Of a stretch of 64,000 nt of DNA, positions 40,231 to 49,845 are shown piece after piece. Both the position numbers and the translations under genes were made by a program. The notes under the pieces are model-generated. The model was not told where the DNA came from and searched no databases. It was given only the letters and a program-made list of their open reading frames with translations. Positions within the stretch are counted from its first letter, which is position 1; each line of letters opens with the position of its first letter. This DNA comes from an uncultured Halomonas sp. (GTDB taxonomy: Bacteria; Pseudomonadota; Gammaproteobacteria; Pseudomonadales; Halomonadaceae): assembly GCF_946887195.1 (NCBI RefSeq), contig NZ_CAMPKE010000001.1:310001-374000 (forward strand), given 5' to 3'.

Positions 40231-41349
40231 TTATTGTGCCAGGCGCGCCTGGATATCCGATGGCTGAATGACGTCACCGGTCTCATTGCCCCAGGCATTA
40301 CGCTCGAAGGTGATTACAGCCGCAATATCCACAGGGCTGAGCGTGCCACTGAAAGCCGGCATCGCCGTTCCTGAAACGCCGTTGAGTACCGTGGTGATAT
40401 GCCGTTCCAGGTCATTCATCAGCTCCTGATCGCCGGCCAGCGCCGGGAAGGTCGGCGGCAGGCCCTGCCCTTCGGCTTGGTGACAGGCGGCACAAATCGT
40501 CGAGTAAACCTTTTCACCTTGTGCCATCAGCTCATCCATTTTCCACTCGCGGTCGACGCTATTGGCCGCCGCAGCGGCTTCCTGCTTGCGCTCGGCCAGC
40601 CAGGCGTCGTAGTCATCCTCTTCCATGGCGTGGACCACCACCGGCATGAAGCCATGATTCCTGCCACATAGCTCGGCACACTGGCCACGGTAGATGCCCG
40701 GCTCCTCGATACGGGTCCAGGACTCGTTGATGAAACCGGGCATGGCATCCTTCTTGACCGCAAAAGCCGGCACCCACCATGAGTGGATGACATCGGCCGA
40801 CGTGGTCAACAATCGCACCTTGCGATCGACAGGCAGCACTAGCGGCTGGTCCACCTCGAGCAGGTAATGCTCATCCTTCGGCGATTCGCCTTCGATCTGG
40901 GCGCTCGGCGTCGACAAATTGGAAAAGAAGCTGACACCCTCGCCCAGATACTCATACTGCCAGCGCCACTGGTGGCCAGTGATCAGAATATCGAGATCGG
41001 CTTCGGAAGTGTCGTACATTTCTTTTAGCGTGGCCGTGGCGGGGACGGCCATGGCAACGAGAATCAGGAGGGGAATCGCGGTCCAGAATACTTCAACGGT
41101 GGTATGTTCATGAAAATGAGCGGCCTTGGCACCCTTGGAGCGTCGATAACGAAACAGCGAATAAAACATGGCCCCGAAAACCACGATGCCGATGACGACG
41201 CAAATCCAGAAAATCAGCATATGCAGGCTATAAACACTGCGGCTGATATCGGTTACTCCGACTGGCATGTTCCAGTCGCTGGCCAGAGCGTTGCGTTCCA
41301 ACCCAGCAAATACCATTACCATGACAGCCAGTACGGATACCTTGCGCAT
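40231..41349 (-). CDS. coxB: Cytochrome c oxidase subunit II with fused cytochrome c domain
   Basis: This 372-residue subunit has a signal peptide, two helices, the CuA site GQCAELCGRNHGFM and a C-terminal c-type heme domain with CAACH (about residues 290-372) and distal AMPAFSG. The fusion is the caa3-type layout. ATG 41349 is used because GGGGGAG lies upstream and it begins a normal signal peptide; an upstream frame adds 34 unlikely residues. A sigma70-like promoter lies about 60 bases upstream. Confidence 0.93.
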   Translation of the reverse strand: MRKVSVLAVMVMVFAGLERNALASDWNMPVGVTDISRSVYSLHMLIFWICVVIGIVVFGAMFYSLFRYRRSKGAKAAHFHEHTTVEVFWTAIPLLILVAMAVPATATLKEMYDTSEADLDILITGHQWRWQYEYLGEGVSFFSNLSTPSAQIEGESPKDEHYLLEVDQPLVLPVDRKVRLLTTSADVIHSWWVPAFAVKKDAMPGFINESWTRIEEPGIYRGQCAELCGRNHGFMPVVVHAMEEDDYDAWLAERKQEAAAAANSVDREWKMDELMAQGEKVYSTICAACHQAEGQGLPPTFPALAGDQELMNDLERHITTVLNGVSGTAMPAFSGTLSPVDIAAVITFERNAWGNETGDVIQPSDIQARLAQ

Positions 41350-41405
41350 CGACTCCCCCTTGGTTTTTTTAGTGCATAGGAGCATTGCTAAGTAGATTAG
41401 AAAAC

Positions 41406-41433
41406 AGTATAGAAGAACCTCGTGATTCGTCAG
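41406..41433 (-). promoter_or_regulatory. Predicted sigma70 promoter of coxB
   Basis: On the minus strand CTGACG (41433-41428) and TATACT (41411-41406) are spaced by 16 bases, about 57 bases upstream of the coxB ATG. Confidence 0.5.
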
Positions 41434-41463
41434 CCAAACATACAACGTCAAATTAAACGCTCT

Positions 41464-41637
41464 TCAGCCCGCCGCCATCGTCGCCACGAAGACCACCAGC
41501 CCCACCAGAATCAGTGCCATGATCACGCCGGTGACGATGAAAACGATCGGCTTGCCGTGCTCGAAATCGTGGCGTCGCCGAGAATCTTTCTGAACGCCGA
41601 AGAATGCCGCCAGAACCGATCTGATGACCTGCCACAT
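41464..41637 (-). CDS. DUF2970 small membrane protein
   Basis: This 57-residue protein starts MWQVIRSVLAAFFGVQ, has a charged middle (KDSRRRHDFEHGKP) and one C-terminal helix. It matches DUF2970, often found in cox clusters. CCGGAGG precedes the ATG. An upstream frame running into the tRNA is an artefact. Function unknown. Confidence 0.85.
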   Translation of the reverse strand: MWQVIRSVLAAFFGVQKDSRRRHDFEHGKPIVFIVTGVIMALILVGLVVFVATMAAG

Positions 41638-41809
41638 GCAGCCTCCGGATTCCTGCCGACCGCCAATCGTTGAGTGTCGCGAACGGATGAGAGTTGAGCC
41701 ATAAGACCTATGTAGCAAGTCTGTGTCGGGTAGGTACGCCTTTCCACCTACCGACCGTGCAGCGCCATCGGTGTGGATCGCGCTAGAACATGACGTCTGC
41801 GGGCAACGA

Positions 41810-41842
41810 AAAACGGCCACCGGAGAACCGAGTGGCCGTTTT
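41810..41842 (-). terminator. Intrinsic terminator of tRNA-Pro
   Basis: AAAACGGCCAC pairs with GTGGCCGTTTT across an 11-base loop, followed on the minus strand by a run of five T, just after the tRNA 3' end. Confidence 0.82.
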
Positions 41843-41852
41843 CTGATTTCTT

Positions 41853-41929
41853 TGGTCGGAGCGACAGGATTCGAACCTGCGACCTCTGCAACCCCATTGC
41901 AGCGCGCTACCAAGCTGCGCCACGCTCCG
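41853..41929 (-). tRNA. tRNA-Pro (anticodon GGG)
   Basis: The 77-nt gene folds as a cloverleaf: acceptor CGGAGCG/CGCTCCG, D-loop with AGCTTGGTAGC, anticodon stem CTGCA/TGCAG with loop ATGGGGT (anticodon GGG) and T-arm GGTTCGAATCC. The CCA end is encoded. No integrase or attachment repeat is seen beside it. Confidence 0.96.
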
Positions 41930-42139
41930 TTACCGCTCGGCTGCTATATCAGCAATTGCTCATACGATGCGTGCCGAACGAGGCATATACTAGCGTTTTC
42001 ACTGCCAAATGCAAGCGCAAATCGCCCTCCTTTCAAACCCTTGAGTTGAGAGCAATGGCAAGGGGTAGAGCCGCCCGGCGATAGCTGAATATATGGCTTG
42101 CATCTCTTCAGGTCGTCACTTGAAACCTGGGCGAGACCT

Positions 42140-42218
42140 AAAAAAAACCGGTCTCAGGGGAGTCGAGACCGGTGAGCAAAAGGCGTTCGCGCAGTAGAAA
42201 CAGGGAAAGCACGAACGC
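42140..42218 (-). ncRNA. Candidate small regulatory RNA (about 77 nt)
   Basis: A good sigma70-like promoter (see 42223-42252) should start transcription near 42216. The RNA would fold into a 10-bp 5' hairpin (GCGTTCGTGC with GCGCGAACGC, one G-U pair) presenting a 16-base C/U-rich loop UUUCCCUGUUUCUACU, a CUUUUGCUC linker, and an intrinsic terminator (ACCGGTCTC with GAGACCGGT, loop GACTCCCCT) followed by eight T. There is no open frame with a start signal. Exposed CCC stretches could pair with Shine-Dalgarno sequences. The element lies between tRNA-Pro and a GntR gene. I do not recognise it as a known family. Confidence 0.6.
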
Positions 42219-42222
42219 TCTC

Positions 42223-42252
42223 AGTATAAGCCGGTACGCTTCGATTGTACAA
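42223..42252 (-). promoter_or_regulatory. Predicted sigma70 promoter of the small RNA
   Basis: TTGTAC (42252-42247) and TATACT (42228-42223) are spaced by 18 bases on the minus strand. The -35 element lies inside a TTGTACAA palindrome. Confidence 0.6.
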
Positions 42253-42286
42253 TTCACGTACAGGTTATCCCGTGCGAATTGTACAA
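42245..42286. promoter_or_regulatory. Operator-like double palindrome
   Basis: TTGTACAATTC (42245-42255) and its inverse GAATTGTACAA (42276-42286) form an 11-base inverted repeat; each arm contains the self-palindrome TTGTACAA, 34 bp apart. One copy covers the -35 box of the small-RNA promoter, so a repressor bound here would block it. The neighbouring GntR/FCD protein is the obvious candidate. Confidence 0.55.
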
Positions 42287-42310
42287 GGCCTTCATCTTTG
42301 AATGTCTCGC

Positions 42311-43033
42311 CTAGGCGACCCCACCGAGAATCGAGGCCAGATCGATGCGCGTCTCCTGTGGGCGTAGATCGAGCAATGCCTCGAGCGCGCTCAGGTGCTC
42401 CTGCATGCGCCGGCTGGCCTCTTCGGCGGGGCCATGCTCCAACAACGCCAGCAAGTCGGCATGGTCATGATCGAGATAGCACGCCTCCATGCCCGCCCGC
42501 TTGTAAAGCGCGATGACGATCGACGTTCGCAGGATCAGGTCGGCGAGCATCATGCCCAACACTCGATTGGGAGAGTGCTCGGCCAGGTAACGATGCACCG
42601 CCAACGAGCACTCGACCCGCTGCGCCTCGTCGCCGCGCTGGTGTGCCTGATGCTCTTCATCGATGATACGGCCCAATTCCCGGCGCTGGGATGCGCTCAG
42701 TTTGCCCGCCATCAAGGAGGCGACTTCGCCCTCCACCAGCCGCCGTGCGGCAAATATCTCACGGGTTTCCTCAACGTCGGGCGCCGCCACACGCGCTACC
42801 TGATTGGGCTGCTGGACAATGACATGATCCGATACCAGCCGGGTCAGCGCCTTGCGCACGACCGACCGACTGACTCCAAAGATATCGCCCAGCGTCACCT
42901 CGGGCAGTCGCGTTCCCGGTGGCAGGCGCTGCGTGAGCACCGCCTGGCGTATCATATCGACGATGTGCTGATCGCTGATACGCACCCCGGATTTGATGTC
43001 GGCCAGCACATCGTCCTTCCAGCTCTTGCTCAT
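42311..43033 (-). CDS. GntR-family transcriptional regulator with FCD domain
   Basis: This 240-residue regulator has an N-terminal winged helix (LPEVTLGDIFGVSRSVVRKALTRL, about residues 35-80) and a C-terminal FCD ligand-binding domain with conserved D/H residues (HRYLAEHSPN, DHDHADLLALLEHG). A GGAGG precedes the ATG. Members usually respond to organic acids or other metabolites. It lies upstream of a candidate small RNA on the same strand whose promoter has TTGTACAA palindromes, and divergent from a Tsx-like channel gene. Confidence 0.88.
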   Translation of the reverse strand: MSKSWKDDVLADIKSGVRISDQHIVDMIRQAVLTQRLPPGTRLPEVTLGDIFGVSRSVVRKALTRLVSDHVIVQQPNQVARVAAPDVEETREIFAARRLVEGEVASLMAGKLSASQRRELGRIIDEEHQAHQRGDEAQRVECSLAVHRYLAEHSPNRVLGMMLADLILRTSIVIALYKRAGMEACYLDHDHADLLALLEHGPAEEASRRMQEHLSALEALLDLRPQETRIDLASILGGVA

Positions 43034-43398
43034 GCCTCCGCCCTCTTGCTTTTCTCATCTGGTAACCATCGCATGTTCACAGACCCATGACCATGTGTAT
43101 TCAAAACGCTCGGCGACAGCAGTACTGACGAGATACCGAGCCGCTTCGGATAGCCGAAAAACGCCAAAATGGCTGAAATATAGGCTCCTGTGCACGCACG
43201 ACAATTCGCAGTGTTTTTTGCTGCGCACCACTTCGACTCTTGATCGTTATTCTCGATTATCAACTTTTTATTGATAAATAGCCTTGAATATTGAGTTTGC
43301 GCTCTTTCTGGCTAGTGACATGGGTCCAGGCTTTGTTATTTTGTATACCGTAGTGTTCACATCTACAAAAACAATTGTTGGATACAAAAGAGGGATTC
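43034..43398. promoter_or_regulatory. Divergent control region of gntR and the Tsx-like gene
   Basis: This 365-bp stretch is AT-rich. It holds an inverted repeat TTATCAA / TTGATAA at 43257-43277 with a seven-base spacer, about 120 bases before the Tsx-like start. No gene is seen. Confidence 0.45.
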
Positions 43399-44148
43399 AT
43401 GAAATCTATTCGAACAATGTCCAAACCCGCAGCCTCCGGTGTCTTGGGACTGCTATTAGCCGGTATGGCAACCGGTGCGCAGGCGTGGACATCCTCCACG
43501 ATCTCGGTACTCAAGGGCTGGGATTATGCGGTTGGCGAGGAACAGCGAACCATCGCCACCTTCGAAGTGGCCAATGGTTGGGCGTATGGCGATAACTTTT
43601 TCTTCTTCGATTACACCAATCTGGATGGCGATCGGGAAGAAGGCGCCACCCTGCCGAATCTTTACGGCGAATATGCGCCACGCCTGAGCTTCGGCAAGAT
43701 GACCGGAGCCGACTTGGCCTTTGGCCCCATCACCGATGTGCTTCTGGCCGGCCAGTTGGAAATGGGCGAGAACATCAACCGCCGCCTATACGGGCTGGGT
43801 TTCGACCTGGCGGTTCCCGGCATGGATTACTTTCAGCTCAATACCTACGTCCGCGACGACACCGACCTGCCCGGCGATACGTGGCAGGTTACGCTGGTCT
43901 GGGGTTCGAGCTTCGAGATCGGCACGACCGATTGGCTGTTCAAGGGCCACTTCGATTATGCGGGTGCGGAGGGCGATAGCGAAAAGAGCATCAACAGCGC
44001 CCCGCAATTGCTGCTGGATATAGGCGACTTCTGGGGTGCCAGCGATAAGCTCTACGCGGGGATCGAATACCAATACTGGGAGAATAAGTACGGTATCGAT
44101 GGTGCCGATGAACACCATCCGCAGCTGATGGTCACCTGGAAGCTCTGA
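43399..44148 (+). CDS. Outer-membrane nucleoside-specific channel, Tsx-like
   Basis: This 249-residue protein has a signal peptide (cleavage probably after TGAQA, residue 29) and alternating beta-strand sequence with aromatic ends (WAYGDNFFFFDYTN, GIEYQYWENKYG, final Leu after VTWK). The pattern and length match Tsx-like channels. ATG 43399 has AGAGGGA upstream. Its place beside a purine catabolism block suggests it admits nucleosides or bases. Confidence 0.82.
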   Translation: MKSIRTMSKPAASGVLGLLLAGMATGAQAWTSSTISVLKGWDYAVGEEQRTIATFEVANGWAYGDNFFFFDYTNLDGDREEGATLPNLYGEYAPRLSFGKMTGADLAFGPITDVLLAGQLEMGENINRRLYGLGFDLAVPGMDYFQLNTYVRDDTDLPGDTWQVTLVWGSSFEIGTTDWLFKGHFDYAGAEGDSEKSINSAPQLLLDIGDFWGASDKLYAGIEYQYWENKYGIDGADEHHPQLMVTWKL

Positions 44149-44171
44149 TCGGAAGCCCGTCGCAACCAAGC

Positions 44172-44191
44172 GGCCCGGTTCATACCGGGCC
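44172..44191. terminator. Hairpin between convergent genes
   Basis: GGCCCGGT pairs with ACCGGGCC around TCAT, 24 bases after the Tsx-like stop. The flanking T content is low, so termination is likely weak. Confidence 0.5.
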
Positions 44192-44210
44192 CTGTTCGGC
44201 CGCCAAAAGC

Positions 44211-44852
44211 TTACATCTGGCGCGTCGCGACGCCGCAGCCCTTGAGAATGACCTTGCACAAAAAGTCGGTGATGTCGCGGTAGTCGGGCTCGCTCAATAC
44301 GTCACGGTCGGTGATGCTGAGCACCTGGGCCTCGAAATCGGCGTAATGCTGGGTGGAGGACCAGATCAGGAAGATCAGCCACACCGGATCCACCGGATCC
44401 ATCAGCCCCTTTTCGGCCCACTGCTCGAAGACCCGGGCACGCGCATCGACCCAATTTCTCAATTCACCGCGCAGATAACCCTGGAGAAACGGCGCCCCTT
44501 GCAGCACTTCGGCGGCGAACAGTCGCGAGCCCTGGGGGTGAGTGCGAGTCAACTCCATCTTGCTGCGTATGAATGCCTCGAGCACTTCGGCGGGATCGTC
44601 GTCGACGCTGATGTCGTCGAGCATGGCGTTCCAGCGACCCATCATGCGCTCGAGCAGAGTGACGTAGAGTTTTCGTTTGCTGCCCACGTAATACAGCACA
44701 TTGGACTTGGGTAGCCCGGCCGCCTCGGCAATCGCCTGAACGCTTGCACCACGGTAACCGTGGCGAGCGAAGACCTGTTCGGCCGCCTCGAGAATGGCCT
44801 GTTCATTGCGCAGCCGGGCACGCGTCGTATCGGGCGTGGCTATCGTCGTCAT
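44211..44852 (-). CDS. rutR: TetR-family regulator, RutR-like
   Basis: This 213-residue repressor has an N-terminal helix-turn-helix (GASVQAIAEAAGLPKSNVLYYV) and a YcdC-type C-terminal domain. Its helices read close to E. coli RutR (for example SRLFAAEVLQGAPFL and LIFLIWSSTQHYADFEAQV). RutR senses pyrimidine bases in E. coli. Here it is divergent from xdhABC-guaD, and a perfect RutR-type box lies in the shared promoter region, so it most likely controls purine breakdown. Confidence 0.87.
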   Translation of the reverse strand: MTTIATPDTTRARLRNEQAILEAAEQVFARHGYRGASVQAIAEAAGLPKSNVLYYVGSKRKLYVTLLERMMGRWNAMLDDISVDDDPAEVLEAFIRSKMELTRTHPQGSRLFAAEVLQGAPFLQGYLRGELRNWVDARARVFEQWAEKGLMDPVDPVWLIFLIWSSTQHYADFEAQVLSITDRDVLSEPDYRDITDFLCKVILKGCGVATRQM

Positions 44853-44954
44853 CGTGACACTCTACGGGGTGAAAGCAGCAAGCTTGCCGTACATGCCCAC
44901 GCCACGCAATTTTTCACTTGCACTATCGGAGGCTTTGAGCCACGCTGAGATAAC

Positions 44955-44970
44955 TTGACCATTTGGTCAA
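44955..44970. promoter_or_regulatory. RutR-type operator box
   Basis: TTGACCATTTGGTCAA is a perfect seven-base inverted repeat with a TT centre and fits the E. coli RutR consensus TTGACCA-N2-TGGTCAA as I remember it. It lies about 59 bases before xdhA and 102 bases before the divergent rutR-like gene. Confidence 0.8.
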
Positions 44971-45028
44971 AAACATAAAACATCATGCAACGACGGACCA
45001 ACCGCGATAACAACGAGCGAACCCCGTG

Positions 45029-46514
<1,486 letters not shown>

Positions 46515-46531
<17 letters not shown>

Positions 46532-48959
46532 TATCTCCCAGGATTCCGCCAAGGCCCGTCGTGAGCAGGCCGGCCACAACAAGGGCGATGGCCCACTGGC
46601 TCGCGATACCGAGCGCGAACCGAATCGCAACGCTGCCGGCAAGGCTAGCGCTCACGAGAGCGCTATCAAGCATGTCACCGGTCGCGCCGCCTATATCGAT
46701 GACATCCCGGCGCCTGCCGAAGCCCTGCACATCGCGCTCGGCTACTCTCCGGTGGCTCATGGCCGTCTGACCCGCCTCGACCTGGAAAAGGTCAAACGCG
46801 CTCCCGGCGTGGTCGATGTGATCACCATCGTCGATGTGCCCGGCCATACCGATATCGGCCCGGTGTTCCCCGGCGACCCGATTTTCGTCGACGACGAGAT
46901 CAGCTATCTCGGTCAATCGCTGTTCGCGGTCGCCGCGACCAGCTACAAGGCCGCACGCCAGGCCGCCAAGCTGGCCGTGGTCGAGATCGACGAGCAACCT
47001 GCCAGCCTCGACCCGGTGGCCGCCGCCGCAGCCGGCGATGTGGTACGTCCCACCCACGTGCAGCAGAGCGGCGACTGGCAACAGGCACTGGACGCCTCGG
47101 CCCATGTGCTCGAGGGCGAGCAGTTCGTCGGCGGCCAGGAACACTTCTACCTCGAGGGCCAGGCCTGTCTGGTCGTGCCCACCGAGGACGAAGGCGTGGT
47201 CGTCTATACCTCGAACCAGCACCCCAGCGAGACCCAGAAACTGGTCGCCGAGGTGCTCGACGTGCCCTTCCATGCCGTGACCGTGGAGATGCGCCGCATG
47301 GGCGGCGGCTTCGGCGGCAAGGAGACCCAGGCTTCGCCATGGGCCTGCATCGCCGCGCTGATTGCCCGCCGCACCGGTCGTGCGGCGCGCCTGCGCCTGC
47401 CGCGCGCCGAGGACATGCGTGCCACCGGCAAGCGCCACCCCTTCCACAACCGCTATCGGCTCGGCTTCGACGATCAGGGCGTGCTGAGCGGCGGCGACAT
47501 CACCGTGATCGGCGATTGCGGCTACTCGCCGGACCTGTCAGAGGCGGTGGTCGACCGCGCCATGTTTCACGCCGACAACGCCTACTCGCTGGGCGCGGCA
47601 CGGGTCACCGGTCATCGCGCCCGCACCCATACCGCCTCGAACACGGCCTTCCGTGGCTTCGGCGGCCCGCAGGGCATGATGATCATCGAGGCGGCGATGG
47701 ACGATATCGCCCGTTATGTCGGCGAAGACCCGCTGACGGTGCGCAAACGCAACTTCTATCGCCCCGGCCGCGACGTCACTCACTATGGTCAGACCGTCGA
47801 TCAGCATGCACTGACCGTGGAGATCGTCGAGCGCCTGGAGAAAAGCAGCGATTACTGGAAACGCCGCCAGGCGATCACCGAGTACAACGCCAGAAGTCCG
47901 ATCATCAAGAAGGGCCTGGCGCTGACCCCGGTCAAGTTCGGCATCTCCTTCACCGCCAAGCACCTCAACCAGGCCGGCGCACTACTGCACGTCTACACCG
48001 ACGGCAGCGTGATGATCAACCATGGCGGCACCGAGATGGGCCAGGGCCTGCATACCAAGGTCTGCCAGGTCGTGGCACGCGAGCTGGGGCTCGATCTCGA
48101 GCAGGTGCGCATCACCGCCACGCGCACCGACAAGGTGCCTAACACCTCGCCCACCGCGGCTTCCAGCGGTGCCGACCTCAACGGCATGGCCGCGCGCGAC
48201 GCCGCCAGCCAGGTGCGCGAACGGCTGTTCGATTTCGCCGCCGAGCACTACGAAATCGACCGCGAAGGCATGCGCATGGAAGATGGCGATCTCGTCGCCT
48301 TCAATCGCCGCATTCCCTGGGGCGAGCTGGTCCAGGCGGCCTACCTGGGTCGTGTCTCGCTATCTGCCAAGGGCTTCTACTCCACGCCGCTGATCCACTA
48401 CGACCGTGACTCCGGCAAGGGTCGCCCCTTCTATTATTACGCCTATGGTGCCGCCGTTTCCGAGGTCGAGATCGATACCCTGACCGGAGAGTATCGCCTG
48501 GTCCGTGCCGATATTCTTCACGACGTCGGCGATTCGCTGAACCCGGCGATCGATATCGGCCAGGTCGAAGGTGGCTTCATCCAGGGCATGGGCTGGCTGA
48601 CCAGCGAGGAGCTCAAGTGGAACGAGCAGGGCCGACTGATCTCCGACGGGCCGGCGACCTACAAGATTCCCGCTTTCGGCGACCTGCCACCCGCGTTCAA
48701 TGTCGAGCTGCTGCAGGGGCATCCCAACTCGCAGGCCAGCATCTATCGCTCCAAGGCCGTCGGCGAGCCGCCCTTCATGCTCGGCATGTCGGTCTGGTCC
48801 GCATTGCGCGACGCCCTCGCCAGCCTGGCCGATTATCAGTACTGCCCGCGGCTGGATACGCCAGCCACGCCGGAGCGCGTGCTGATGGCGGCCGAAGCCC
48901 TGCGCAGCGCCACGCCGACCCGGGCGGCACAGCCGGAGACGAGCGATGACCTGGCTTGA
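46515..48959 (+). CDS. xdhB: Xanthine dehydrogenase large subunit (molybdopterin)
   Basis: This 814-residue subunit binds the molybdenum cofactor and oxidises hypoxanthine and xanthine to urate. Diagnostic blocks are GGGFGGKETQA, NTAFRGFGGPQGM and a GTEMGQGLHTKV loop, with EPPFMLGMSVW near the C-terminus holding the catalytic-region Glu. ATG 46515 is used because GGAGGTG precedes it. It overlaps xdhC by 14 bases. Confidence 0.95.
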
Positions 48960-49845
48960 TACGGCGGCAGGCGCCTCTCCCAGCGCCTGGCACGACGTCC
49001 TGCACCAGTTGCAGGACGCCGCGCTGCCGCATGCCCTGGCCAGCGTGGTCGGAGCCGCCGGCTCCACGCCGCGCGAGCCCGGTGCCAAGATGGTGATCAC
49101 TGCCGACGAGGTCTACGACACCCTCGGCGGCGGCACCTTCGAGCATCAGGTCATCGCCGCCGCGCGTGAAGCATTGCAGCGTGGCGAGGGCGGCACACGC
49201 CTGGAGGCTTTCCCGCTGGGCGGGCGCTCCGGCCAGTGCTGCGGCGGCTACGTGCATGTACTGATCGAGGTCTTCGCCGGCGCCGAGATGAGCGTCGCCC
49301 TGTTCGGCGCCGGCCATGTCGGCCAGGCGTTGGTGGGGCTGATGGCGCCGCTGCCGTGGCGCGTGATCTGGTGCGACAGCCGCGAACAGGGCTTCCCGCC
49401 CTGGGCCCGCGATCAGGCACGCCTGATTTGCCGCTACAGCCCCGATCCGGCGGCAGCCGTCGCGGCCCTGCCGGCCAGCTGTCACGCCTTGGTGATGACG
49501 CACGACCATGGCGAGGATCGCGCCCTGATCGATGTCCTGCTCAAGCGCGGCGACTGCGCCTCCATCGGCCTGATCGGCTCGCATAGCAAGTGGGCCAGCT
49601 TCCAGCGCCGCCTGCGCGACACCGGGCACGAGCAGAGCGCGTTGGATAGCGTGCGCTGCCCCATCGGCATCGATGGCGCCAAGGGCAAGCGCCCTTACGA
49701 AATCGCCTTGGCGGTCGGTGCCGAGCTGCTGACCCTGAAACCGGACATCGAGCGCACCGATCGGCGCGGCCTCGATCCCCAAGTATTGCGCGATGTATTC
49801 AACGCCGAACGCGTCGCGAATTCACACGTTGGAGAAGACGAATGA
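48946..49845 (+). CDS. xdhC: XdhC, molybdenum cofactor insertion protein
   Basis: This 299-residue accessory protein binds and sulfurates the molybdenum cofactor for insertion in XdhB. The XdhC/CoxI N-terminal motif GSTPREPGAKM and the Rossmann-like C-terminal part (VALFGAGHVGQALVGLM, GLIGSHSKW) are clear. It overlaps guaD by four bases. Confidence 0.93.
   Translation: MTWLDTAAGASPSAWHDVLHQLQDAALPHALASVVGAAGSTPREPGAKMVITADEVYDTLGGGTFEHQVIAAAREALQRGEGGTRLEAFPLGGRSGQCCGGYVHVLIEVFAGAEMSVALFGAGHVGQALVGLMAPLPWRVIWCDSREQGFPPWARDQARLICRYSPDPAAAVAALPASCHALVMTHDHGEDRALIDVLLKRGDCASIGLIGSHSKWASFQRRLRDTGHEQSALDSVRCPIGIDGAKGKRPYEIALAVGAELLTLKPDIERTDRRGLDPQVLRDVFNAERVANSHVGEDE

Noticed and set aside
41638..41913. 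N-terminal extension of the DUF2970 frame running through tRNA-Pro
   Set aside because: The extended protein would translate the tRNA sequence; ATG 41637 has a strong ribosome binding site.
41853..42310. Genomic island attached to tRNA-Pro
   Set aside because: No integrase, no repeat of the tRNA 3' end and no change in gene style was seen on either side.
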